Below, piece by piece: positions 1 to 6,507 of a stretch of 8,054 bases of DNA (position 1 is its first letter; every line of letters starts with the position of its first letter). Source of the stretch: Halothiobacillus neapolitanus (GTDB lineage: Bacteria; Pseudomonadota; Gammaproteobacteria; Halothiobacillales; Halothiobacillaceae). Below the pieces are notes generated by a model. The model did no database searches. It had not been told where the DNA came from and saw nothing but the letters and a program-made list of their open reading frames with translations. The translations under genes and the position numbers were made by a program. The stretch spans positions 4,204 to 12,257 of the forward strand of contig DYMR01000038.1 in NCBI GenBank assembly GCA_020721485.1. Reading direction: 5' to 3'.

Positions 1-11
1 TCAAAGGCCAT

Positions 12-809
12 TCAAAGGCGATCGATAATCGCCCAGGCTGAGTGATTGTGGATCGATTCGAAATTTTCGACGGTGATGCGATAGCCGTGAATGCCGGCGG
101 TTTGCGCCAGGGTGCCGGCGACATCGCGGATCATGTCTTCAACAAATTTCGGGTGGTCGAACGCATATTCGGTGATGAATTTTTCATCCGGTCGCTTGAG
201 TAAGCCCCAGAGTTGGCAGGAGCCTTGGGCTTCGATGCGGGCAATGAGGGCGTCGATGGACAGCGCCGGATCGGTAACGCGCACGGTGACGGTGATGTGC
301 GAGCGTTGGTTGTGCGCACCATATTTGGAGATTTCTTTGGAGCACGGGCACAGGCTGGTGACGGGTACGGTCAGTTCGAGCAGGGTTTCCACGCCCGATG
401 GGCCAAGCTTGGCGATCAGGCCGAGGTGGTAGTCCATCAGGGCGGGTTGGCCGGAAACCGGCGCGGTTTTGGTCACAAAATACGGCAGGCGAAACGCGAC
501 GGCGGCGCTGTCGGCGTGCAGCCGTTCGGCCATGCGACGCGTCCAGTCCGGCAGGTTGGCGAGCGAGAGGCTGAGCGGCGCTTCATTCAGCAGGGCGACA
601 AAACGCGACATGTGCGTGCCTTTTTGCTCGGCGGGCAGGGTCACGGTGAGTTCGCAATCGGCAATGCTGGCTTGCTGGCGTTGCCCGTCCACCACGGTCA
701 GCGGGTGGCGAATGGCGCGAATGCCGACTTGGTCGATGACGATGTCGCGTTGGTCGCGGCTGGATTGCACATCGGGCATGGCGCGATCGGTCATGTCACA
801 CACGGTCAT
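12..809 (-). CDS. folE2: GTP cyclohydrolase FolE2 (type IB)
   Basis: This cytoplasmic enzyme of the GTP cyclohydrolase IB family converts GTP to 7,8-dihydroneopterin triphosphate, the shared precursor of folate and of queuosine. The 265-residue protein has the family's normal length. It opens with MPDVQSSRDQRDI (residues 11-23), typical of FolE2. It carries TSLCPCSKEIS (151-161), which holds the metal-binding/catalytic cysteine, then RPDEKFITE (206-214) and ENFESIHNHSAWA (248-260). I chose ATG 807-809 because AGGAA lies six bases upstream (816-820). A TTG at 822-824 would add five residues but would overlap that ribosome binding site. ATGs at codons 6 and 11 are also possible. It is the last gene of the leftward operon, 80 bases after queD, which uses its product. 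FolE2 enzymes do not depend strictly on zinc, and in some bacteria they are induced by zinc shortage; I see no clear Zur box here. Confidence 0.95.
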   Translation of the reverse strand: MTVCDMTDRAMPDVQSSRDQRDIVIDQVGIRAIRHPLTVVDGQRQQASIADCELTVTLPAEQKGTHMSRFVALLNEAPLSLSLANLPDWTRRMAERLHADSAAVAFRLPYFVTKTAPVSGQPALMDYHLGLIAKLGPSGVETLLELTVPVTSLCPCSKEISKYGAHNQRSHITVTVRVTDPALSIDALIARIEAQGSCQLWGLLKRPDEKFITEYAFDHPKFVEDMIRDVAGTLAQTAGIHGYRITVENFESIHNHSAWAIIDRL

Positions 810-889
810 GGGGGGTTCCTGCAAATCGGGGCGAATCGGTAAGGGTGAATTTTGAGTGTAGCTGAGCTGTCAAGCGGGGGCGCTGAGGG
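810..889 (-). promoter_or_regulatory. queD-folE2 spacer with RBS and possible internal promoter
   Basis: This 80-base spacer is the only sizeable gap in the leftward operon. On the minus strand it contains a perfect -35 hexamer TTGACA (868-873). At 17-base spacing the -10 position reads ATTCAC (845-850), a poor match to TATAAT. An AGGAA ribosome binding site (816-820) precedes the folE2 ATG, separated from it by six C residues. A weak or activator-dependent promoter for folE2 alone is possible, but the sequence does not prove it. Confidence 0.35.
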
Positions 890-1309
890 TTATCCGGCGC
901 GATAGGTCACGGCGGAGGTGTCGTTTTCCCAAATGGTGACGGCGCTGACCCGCGCGTGTTCGGTATCGAGCACGCGACCGAGTTCGACGAAAAACCACAC
1001 GGCAATGTGTTCGGCGGTGGGGTTGAGGGTGTCGAACGGCGGGATGTCGTTCAAATAGTAGTGGTCGAGGGTTTTGGCGGCTTCGCGTGCGGCAGCTTTG
1101 ATGGCTTTGAAATCCAACACCATGCCGACGCCGTTGAGCCGCGCGCCGGTCACTTCGATGATGACTTTCCAGTTGTGCCCGTGCAGGCGCGCGCAGTTGC
1201 CTTCATAGCCCATGAGCCGGTGCGCGGCCGCGAAATCGACCGTGACGGTGAGGGCAAATTGGCCGGCGCGGGCGAGTTGTTGGGTGAGGGCTTCGGCGGT
1301 AACGGTCAT
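890..1309 (-). CDS. queD: 6-carboxy-5,6,7,8-tetrahydropterin synthase (QueD)
   Basis: This is a cytoplasmic enzyme of the 6-pyruvoyltetrahydropterin synthase (T-fold) family. QueD turns dihydroneopterin triphosphate into carboxytetrahydropterin, an early step towards preQ0 and queuosine in tRNA. The 139-residue protein shows the zinc ligands His30 (AAAHRL) and His43/His45 (HGHNW). It has the CxxxHGH signature with the catalytic Cys39 that marks the QueD type. Asp82-His83 (LDHYYLND) and Glu128 (IWEND) are the other expected active-site residues. PTPS-III proteins of folate synthesis have Glu in place of this Cys, so that role is less likely. About 16 residues precede the core, slightly longer than usual. 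Its ATG overlaps the dxs stop as ATGA (1306-1309), and the upstream AGGC is a weak, distant ribosome binding site, so translation is probably coupled to dxs. FolE2, which supplies the substrate, is the next gene. Confidence 0.92.
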   Translation of the reverse strand: MTVTAEALTQQLARAGQFALTVTVDFAAAHRLMGYEGNCARLHGHNWKVIIEVTGARLNGVGMVLDFKAIKAAAREAAKTLDHYYLNDIPPFDTLNPTAEHIAVWFFVELGRVLDTEHARVSAVTIWENDTSAVTYRAG

Positions 1310-3198
1310 CGGGGGGCTGCCTGACGGAGTAACTCCGTCATCGTATGGGTTAACTGGGTGGTTTCAAGCCCACAATCTGCAAGGCATTGTTCGCGGCTGC
1401 CGTGTTCAATGAATTGATCGGGAATGGCGGCGCGGCGCACGGGTTTGTGGATGCCTTGCAGTGCGGCTTCGGTGATGAGGGTGGCGCCAATGCCGCCCAA
1501 GGCGCTGCCTTCTTCCAGAATCAACCAGGCGGCGTGGGTGCTCATCAGCGGCAGCAGCGCCGGCCAGTCGATCGGTTTCGCCCAGCGCAAATCGACGACG
1601 GTGGCGGGCAGATGTTCGGCGGCGTGCAGGCCGAGCGCGACAGGCGCGCCCAAGGCAATCACCAGCAGGCTGCGGCTGGGGTCGAGCGCGCGGCGGCGCA
1701 CGCGCAGCCCGAAGGGGTGATCGGCGGGCTCACCGCCGAGGTCATCCGGGCATTCGCCCCGTGGGTAGCGAACGAGCGCGGGGCCGGCATGGGCGTAGGC
1801 GGCGTCGAGCAGGGCGAACAATTCGCGCCGGTCGCTCGGGGCGGCAAGGATTAGGTTCGGAATGGCTTGGCCGAAGGCGAGATCGAAGCTGCCCGCATGG
1901 GTGGCGCCATCGGGGCCGACTTGCCCGGCGCGATCCACCGCCAACAGCACCGGCAGGTTTTGCAGGGCGATGTCGTGAATGAGCTGATCCCAGGCGCGCT
2001 GCAAAAAGGTGGAGTAAATCGCGACGACGGGGTGCATGCCTTCTGCCGCGAGGCCGCCCGCGAAGGTGAGGGCGTGCTGTTCGGCAATGCCGACATCGAA
2101 GCAGCGCGCGGGATGGCGGGCGGCGAATCCGGCCAGGCCGGAGCCTTCGATCATCGCCGGGGTGATGACCGCAAGCTCGGGGCGCGCGGCGTGCCGTTCC
2201 AGCCAGTCGGCGAAGGCGTGCGTCCAGCTTTTGCCGTGGGTGGCGAGGGGTTGCGGTTCGATTTTCGGGTCGAATTTGCCGACGCCATGAAAGCGCACCG
2301 GATCCAGCTCGGCGGGATTAAACCCGCGCCCTTTTTGGGTGATGACATGCAGGATGCGCGGCCCGCTATGGCGTTTGAGGTTTTCCAGCGTATCGAGCAG
2401 CAGCGGCAGATCGTGGCCGTCGATGGGGCCGAAATACGCGAAGCCGAGTTCTTCGAACAGGCTGGTGACGCCGAGCAGATGTTTGACGCCATCGCGCAGG
2501 CCGATGCGGGTGCTGCCCAAAATGTCGCCCAAGGGGCCGGTGTGGGAGAGCAGCGCTTGTCCGCCATCGCGCAGCCGGCTGATGACGGGGTTGCTGCGCA
2601 GGCGCGTGAGGTGTTGCTGTAACGCGCCGACATTGCGCGAGATGCTCATGTCGTTGTCGTTGAGCACCACGAGGACATCGGCCTTGATTTCCCCGGCGTG
2701 ATTGAGCGCTTCAAAGGCTTGCCCGGCGGTGAGGGCGCCGTCACCGATCACCGCGATGCTGTGGCGCTTCTGCCCCAGCAGCTTGGCGGCGACGGCCATG
2801 CCGAGTGCGGCGCTGATCGAGGTACTGGAGTGCCCAGCCCCGAAGGGATCGAACGGGCTTTCGGCGCGGCGGGTGAAGCCGCTGAGCCCATCCCGTTGTC
2901 GCAGGCTGCTCATGGCCTCGCGGCGGCCGGTGAGCATTTTATGGGTGTAGGCTTGGTGGCCGACATCCCACACGAGGCGATCGTCCGGGGTGTTGAATAC
3001 CGCGTGCAGCGCGAGGGTGAGTTCGACCACGCCCAAATTCGGCGCGAGGTGTCCGCCGGTTTCCGCCACCCGCCGAATCAGTTCGGCGCGCAGGGCTTCG
3101 GCAACCTGCGGCAGCAGGCGGCGCGGCACCCGACGCACCTCGGCGGGGCTGTGGAGGGTGTCGAGCCAATCGGCGGCGCTGAGGGGGGGGGGCGGCAT
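1306..3198 (-). CDS. dxs: 1-deoxy-D-xylulose-5-phosphate synthase
   Basis: This thiamine-diphosphate enzyme condenses pyruvate and glyceraldehyde 3-phosphate into DXP, the first and flux-controlling step of the MEP isoprenoid pathway; DXP also feeds thiamine and pyridoxal synthesis. The 630-residue protein is normal in length. Visible landmarks are His50 (GGHLAPN), WDVGHQAYTHK (78-87), GAGHSSTSIS (120-129), the ThDP/Mg motif from GDG (152-154) to Asn180, the catalytic glutamate Glu373 in VGIAEQHA, DRAG (422-425) and DGATHAGSFDL (430-440). The frame stays open 51 codons further upstream, but that part overlaps ispA and looks unlike any DXS N terminus. ATG 3196-3198 fits the family start and lies two bases after the ispA stop with no clear Shine-Dalgarno, which suggests coupling. 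Codons 2-6 contain a run of ten C residues, an unusual start to an essential-type gene. Confidence 0.97.
   Translation of the reverse strand: MPPPPLSAADWLDTLHSPAEVRRVPRRLLPQVAEALRAELIRRVAETGGHLAPNLGVVELTLALHAVFNTPDDRLVWDVGHQAYTHKMLTGRREAMSSLRQRDGLSGFTRRAESPFDPFGAGHSSTSISAALGMAVAAKLLGQKRHSIAVIGDGALTAGQAFEALNHAGEIKADVLVVLNDNDMSISRNVGALQQHLTRLRSNPVISRLRDGGQALLSHTGPLGDILGSTRIGLRDGVKHLLGVTSLFEELGFAYFGPIDGHDLPLLLDTLENLKRHSGPRILHVITQKGRGFNPAELDPVRFHGVGKFDPKIEPQPLATHGKSWTHAFADWLERHAARPELAVITPAMIEGSGLAGFAARHPARCFDVGIAEQHALTFAGGLAAEGMHPVVAIYSTFLQRAWDQLIHDIALQNLPVLLAVDRAGQVGPDGATHAGSFDLAFGQAIPNLILAAPSDRRELFALLDAAYAHAGPALVRYPRGECPDDLGGEPADHPFGLRVRRRALDPSRSLLVIALGAPVALGLHAAEHLPATVVDLRWAKPIDWPALLPLMSTHAAWLILEEGSALGGIGATLITEAALQGIHKPVRRAAIPDQFIEHGSREQCLADCGLETTQLTHTMTELLRQAAPR
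3183..3192 (-). repeat. C10 homopolymer in codons 2-6 of dxs
   Basis: The plus strand has ten consecutive G residues, so the coding strand reads ATGCCG followed by a C-run and encodes M-P-P-P-P-L. Tracts of this length are prone to slippage in replication and to sequencing miscalls. Loss or gain of one base would take the dxs start codon out of frame. Confidence 0.9.
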
Positions 3199-3200
3199 GG

Positions 3201-4100
3201 TCAGTGAGTCCGCGTGGCGATGAAGCTGGCCAGTGCGCGCAGCGGGTCTGCCGAAGCATCGTGCTCGGCCAAGGCGGATTGCGCGGCGGCCAAACACTGC
3301 GCCAATTCGGCCTGCGCGCCCGCCAAGCCGAGCAGCGTGACATAGGAGCATTTTTTGGCAGCGGCATCTTTGCCCGGCGTTTTGCCGAGTTCGGCGGCGG
3401 TGCCGGTGGCGTCGAGAATGTCGTCTTGAATTTGAAAAGCGAGGCCGAGCGGCGCAATAAAGGCCAACAGGGCGGGCGGCGGGGCATCCAGCGCGGCGCG
3501 TGCGCCCATGCGGACGGCGCTTTCCAGCAGCGCGCCGGTTTTGAGCCGATGCAGGTGGCGCAGGTGGTCTGGCTGATCGAAGCGGCTGGCGTTGAGGTCA
3601 AGGTGTTGGCCGAACACCATGCGATTGGCGCCCTGAGCCAAATCCCGCACCCAGTCGAGCCGCACGGCCGCCGGCACCTCGGCGCGTGCCAGCAGTTCGA
3701 AGGCGAGGGTTTGCAGCGCATCGCCGGTGAGGATGGCGGTGGCTTCGTCAAACGCGCGGTGAACGGTGGGCTTGCCTCGGCGCAGGTCGTCGTTGTCCAT
3801 GCTGGGCAAGTCGTCATGAATCAGCGAGTAGCTGTGGATGAGTTCCAGCGCGATGGCCGCCGGCCAAATCGGCGCGAAGGCCGCATCCGAGGCGGCAGGC
3901 AGCGGGGTGCGACGGCAGAGCGCGTAGCTGAGCGCGACCAGCATCGGCCTAAGCCGCTTGCCGCCATTGCTGACGCCATACCACACGGCTTCCGCCAGCC
4001 GCGCGGGGGCTTCGAGCAACAGGGGGGCGAGCGCGGCGCGGGCTTGTGCGTCAAATTCCGCGCGAAAGGCGGCTTGCCAATGGGCGAAATCTGCGGTCAC
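3201..4100 (-). CDS. ispA: Farnesyl diphosphate synthase (geranyltranstransferase)
   Basis: This soluble trans-prenyltransferase joins isopentenyl diphosphate to dimethylallyl and then geranyl diphosphate to give C15 farnesyl diphosphate, the precursor of quinone side chains and undecaprenyl carriers. The 299-residue protein matches family length. It has GGKRLRP (46-52) for IPP binding. The first aspartate-rich motif is DDLPSMDNDD (96-105), in the DDx4D form typical of bacterial FPP synthases, followed by RRGKP. The second is QIQDDILD (223-230), then GKTPGKD (239-245). The start codon is GTG (4098-4100), overlapping the xseB stop as GTGA, so it is probably translated by coupling. A geranylgeranyl or longer-chain product cannot be excluded from motifs alone, but the operon position next to xseB and dxs strongly favours ispA. 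Confidence 0.95.
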   Translation of the reverse strand: MTADFAHWQAAFRAEFDAQARAALAPLLLEAPARLAEAVWYGVSNGGKRLRPMLVALSYALCRRTPLPAASDAAFAPIWPAAIALELIHSYSLIHDDLPSMDNDDLRRGKPTVHRAFDEATAILTGDALQTLAFELLARAEVPAAVRLDWVRDLAQGANRMVFGQHLDLNASRFDQPDHLRHLHRLKTGALLESAVRMGARAALDAPPPALLAFIAPLGLAFQIQDDILDATGTAAELGKTPGKDAAAKKCSYVTLLGLAGAQAELAQCLAAAQSALAEHDASADPLRALASFIATRTH

Positions 4101-4360
4101 GAGCGGTCGTCGTCGGTGGCTGCGTCCTCATGCGAGAGGGCGTTGATGCGGGCTTCGGCGGCATTCAACGCCTCGGTGCATTGGCGGGCGAGGCGGGTGC
4201 CGCGCTCATAATCCTGCAAGGCTTGCTCCAGCCGAATATCGCCCTGTTCCAAGCGCTGCACAATGCGTTCGAGTTCGTCGAGATTGTGCTCGAATTGGGT
4301 AATCACCTCCGGGGCACCGGCTTGGCGTTCTTCGGGCGTGGGCGCGTTGGGACGGGGCAT
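4097..4360 (-). CDS. xseB: Exodeoxyribonuclease VII small subunit
   Basis: XseB is the small helical subunit that binds several copies to one XseA to form exonuclease VII, a cytoplasmic nuclease that degrades single-stranded DNA to oligonucleotides. The 87-residue protein carries the family core from about residue 22: FEHNLDELERIVQRLEQGD (23-41), then LEQALQDYERG and a helix ending NAAEARINAL. The N-terminal 18 residues are Pro/Glu-rich, and the C terminus is acidic (DAATDDDRS). I chose ATG 4358-4360, which has AGG seven bases upstream and a strong -10 behind it. The frame is open 52 codons further upstream, but that part lies across the promoter and has no family similarity. It is the first gene of the operon and overlaps ispA by four bases. 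The xseA partner is not in the window. Confidence 0.93.
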   Translation of the reverse strand: MPRPNAPTPEERQAGAPEVITQFEHNLDELERIVQRLEQGDIRLEQALQDYERGTRLARQCTEALNAAEARINALSHEDAATDDDRS

Positions 4361-4560
4361 GCGCAAACCTATCTGAATGAATCGTAAATCGGAATTATAA
4401 CCGCCTAGACCGGCTTTGCCGCCGGTGAATGCCACAGAAGTTGTGCAGAAAGCCCGCCGATGCCGTGCCCTGTTCGTGCGCCAACCCGTCGGATAAATGC
4501 GTGGTCGCCCCCGCACTTGTTGTTAGAATCAAATCACTTATTCGTCACGGAAGCGCCGCC
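4361..4560. promoter_or_regulatory. Divergent intergenic region between xseB and the plus-strand permease
   Basis: These 200 bases separate two divergent transcription units, and I see no convincing coding sequence in them. The leftward promoter has TATAAT on the minus strand at 4394-4399, with a weak -35 (GCGGCA, 4417-4422) 17 bases upstream. A 6-bp inverted repeat ACCGGC/GCCGGT (4409-4426) covers that -35 and could be an operator, although it is short. On the plus strand TAGAAT (4524-4529) is a possible -10 for the permease, with no good -35. GGAAG (4549-4553) is a well-placed ribosome binding site seven bases before the permease ATG. Confidence 0.6.
4394..4399 (-). promoter_or_regulatory. 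-10 hexamer of the xseB operon promoter
   Basis: The minus strand reads a perfect TATAAT about 34 bases upstream of the xseB ATG, which places the expected transcript start near 4387. The -35 position (4417-4422, GCGGCA) matches TTGACA at only three of six bases, so the promoter may be moderate in strength or need an activator. It would drive all five leftward genes. Confidence 0.55.
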
Positions 4561-5980
4561 ATGTCTTTCTCTGCTCGATTGTTCCGCACCAAACCGGCCA
4601 GCCCGCAGGCGTTTTGCGACAGCGGCCTGAACCGCTGCCTCGGCGCGTTCGATCTCACCTTCCTCGGCATTGGCGCCATCATCGGCACGGGGATTTTCGT
4701 GCTCACCGGCATTGGCGCGGCGGTGTATTCCGGCCCGGCGGTGATTTTGTCGTTCGTGCTGGCGGGCTTGGCCAGCGGCTTCGCGGCCTTGGCGTATGCC
4801 GAATTGGCCTCATCGGTCGGCGGTTCGGGCAGCGCGTATGGCTACAGCTACGCCGCGTTCGGGGAATTGGTCGCTTGGTTGGTCGGCTGGGATTTGATTT
4901 TGGAATATGCCGTCTCGGTGGCGGCGGTCGCCAATGGGTGGTCGGGCTATTTCAACAACGCACTCACCGCCATCGGGCTGGGCTTGCCCACGGCGCTCAC
5001 CAAAGCGCCGGTGGCGGGCGGCCTGATTAACCTGCCGGCCTCGCTCATCATTCTGCTGTTGATGGGCTTGCTGATTATCGGCGTGCGGGAATCGGCGCGC
5101 GTCAATGTGGCGATGGTGTTCGTCAAACTGCTGACCATCGCCGTGTTTATCGCCGTAGCGGCCTTTCATGTCCACCCTGAAAACTGGTCGCCGTTTGTGC
5201 CGTTTGGTTGGTTCGAACACGGGGCGGATGGCCGACCGATCGGCGTGCTGGCCGGCGCATCCATCGTGTTTTTTGCCTATGTCGGCTTCGATGCCGTCTC
5301 GACCGCCGTCGAAGAAGCCCGCCGGCCCCAGCGGGATGTGCCGATCGGCATTATCGCCTCGCTGGTGGTGTGTACGGTGGTGTATATCGTCGTCTCGGGG
5401 CTGCTGACCGGCATCGTGCCCTACACCGAATTGAATGTGTCTTCGCCGGTCGCCTATTCGCTGCAACTGCTGGGCATGAACTGGGCTTCGGCGCTGGTCG
5501 CCACCGGCGTGATTACCGGCCTCACCACGGTGATGCTGGTGCTGTATTACGCCCTGACGCGGATTATTTTCGCCATGGCGCGCGATGGGCTCATCACGCC
5601 GAAAATTGGCCGGGTGAACCCCAAAAACGCAAACGCCGATCCGCATCATCGTGATTTGCGGCGTATTGATTTCCATCGTGGCGGGACTGGTGCCGCTGGG
5701 CGAACTGGCGGAGCTGGTCAATATCGGCACGCTCGCGGCCTTTGTGCTGGTTTGCCTGGGCGTGATCGTGCTGCGCATGCGCCAGCCGGATTTGCCTCGG
5801 CCTTTCAAAAACCCGTTGGGCATTACCTTGCCGGTGTTGGGGATTATTTCTTGCGGCGCGCTGATGGCGTTCTTGCCCGCGATCACTTGGTACCGCTTCC
5901 TGCTGTGGATGGCCGTCGGTTTGGTGCTGTACTTCGCCTATTCCTACCGCCATTCCCATTTGAATTCCGCCGCCCACTGA
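4561..5980 (+). pseudogene. APC-superfamily amino-acid permease, frameshifted
   Basis: This is an inner-membrane amino-acid transporter resembling the cationic amino-acid transporter (YhdG/CAT-like) branch of the APC superfamily; the substrate is unknown. The reading frame from ATG 4561 encodes TM1 with the family signature GIGAIIGTGIFVLTG (36-50), then AYAELASSVGGSGSAYGY (78-95), FFAYVGFDAVSTAVEE (237-252) and ARDGLITPKIGRVNPK (340-355). After Lys355 the family sequence continues one base over, as TQTPIRIIVICGVLIS and on through four more hydrophobic segments to the TGA at 5978-5980. An extra A in CCCCAAAAA (5619-5627) explains this; removing it gives a 472-residue, 12-segment protein of normal length. 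Read without correction, the first frame runs on without similarity to 6147, overlapping the phosphatase gene. The shift may be a true mutation, a sequencing error or, less likely, +1 recoding. The RBS is GGAAG at 4549-4553. Confidence 0.85.
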
Positions 5981-5988
5981 TTGGGCGG
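5970..5988. terminator. GC-rich hairpin between convergent genes
   Basis: A perfect 7-bp stem CCGCCCA (5970-5976) / TGGGCGG (5982-5988) with a 5-base loop straddles the permease stop codon. It lies just before the convergent phosphatase stop (6004-6006). No T-run follows on either strand, so it is not a textbook intrinsic terminator. Its position suggests a weak or bidirectional terminator, or a transcript-stabilising end. Confidence 0.4.
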
Positions 5989-6003
5989 AAGGGCGGTGAT
6001 TCG

Positions 6004-6486
6004 TTAAATGCGCTGACGCAAATCCGCCAACAGCCCCTCACCGGCAGCTTCGATCATATCGAGCACCTGCTCAAAGCCCTGCGCGCCGCCGTAATACGGA
6101 TCGGGCACATCATGGCGGCCAAAATCCGGCGCGAACGCCATCAATAAACGCGGCTTGTGTTGGCAATCTGCCGATGCCAAACGCTGCAAAATCGCAAGAT
6201 TGTCCTCGTCCATCGCCAGCACATAATCGAACGCGGCAATGTCCTGTGCCGTGACCTGACGCGCACGCAGACACTCCATCGCATAGCCACGGGCGGCGGC
6301 GGTTTTCATCGACCGCGCATCCGGCGGATTCCCAATGTGGTATGCGTGCGTCCCCGCTGAATCAATATGTATCCGATCGGCCAAGCCTGCCGCCTCGACT
6401 TGTTGACGGAACACCGCCTCCGCCGTGGGTGAGCGGCAGATGTTGCCCATGCATACAAACAAAATGGAGTAATTTTTTGAATTCAT
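6004..6486 (-). CDS. Low-molecular-weight protein-tyrosine phosphatase
   Basis: This cytoplasmic phosphatase of the LMW-PTP family removes phosphate from tyrosine, often acting on bacterial tyrosine kinases of capsule or exopolysaccharide export. The 160-residue protein has the P-loop CMGNICRSP (12-20), with nucleophile Cys12, Arg18 and Ser19, and DPYYGG (129-134) with the general acid Asp129 and the two aromatic residues beside the active site. Thioredoxin-type arsenate reductase shares the CX5R loop, but the DPYYGG motif and the absence of that enzyme's later cysteine pair argue for a phosphatase. No kinase or polysaccharide gene is in the window, so I give no wzb-type symbol. The ATG at 6484-6486 lies 21 bases after the stop of the upstream permease on the same strand, with no strong ribosome binding site, so the two are probably cotranscribed. 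It converges with the frameshifted permease across 23 bases. Confidence 0.93.
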   Translation of the reverse strand: MNSKNYSILFVCMGNICRSPTAEAVFRQQVEAAGLADRIHIDSAGTHAYHIGNPPDARSMKTAAARGYAMECLRARQVTAQDIAAFDYVLAMDEDNLAILQRLASADCQHKPRLLMAFAPDFGRHDVPDPYYGGAQGFEQVLDMIEAAGEGLLADLRQRI

Positions 6487-6507
6487 GAAGGTTTTTCTGA
6501 TAAAGGT

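Noticed and set aside
1..22. Imperfect 11-base tandem duplication at the folE2 stop
   Set aside because: TCAAAGGCCAT followed by TCAAAGGCGAT is too short to mean more than a local duplication, and it does not alter the protein end.
1867..2622. Long open frame on the plus strand inside dxs
   Set aside because: It is antisense to well-conserved DXS codons and has low-complexity Gly/Ala/Arg-rich composition; a by-product of high GC.
3199..3351. Upstream extension of dxs by 51 codons, giving 681 residues
   Set aside because: The extension overlaps the ispA 3' end, is Arg/Gly/Ala-rich with no DXS similarity, and the ATG at 3198 gives the usual family length.
3204..4211. Long plus-strand open frame of 335 codons opposite ispA and xseB
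   Set aside because: It is antisense to two clearly recognised genes and shows no domain or plausible start signal.
4361..4516. Upstream extension of xseB by 52 codons
   Set aside because: It crosses the TATAAT promoter and lacks family similarity; ATG 4360 has an AGG-type ribosome binding site.
4429..4560. In-frame extension of the plus-strand permease upstream of 4561
   Set aside because: The added residues are hydrophilic and unlike permease N termini, and the GGAAG site at 4549-4553 fits ATG 4561.
5620..5628. Programmed -1 frameshift at the A-run in the permease
   Set aside because: The continuation lies in the +1 frame, and CCC AAA AAC does not form a classic XXXYYYZ slippery heptamer; a one-base insertion is simpler.
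4810..5886. Minus-strand open frame of 358 codons opposite the permease
   Set aside because: It is the mirror of membrane-segment codons, rich in His/Arg/Gln, with no recognisable fold.
5626..6147. Uncorrected permease tail overlapping the phosphatase gene
   Set aside because: It has no hydrophobic segments or family similarity, while the shifted frame supplies the missing four segments.
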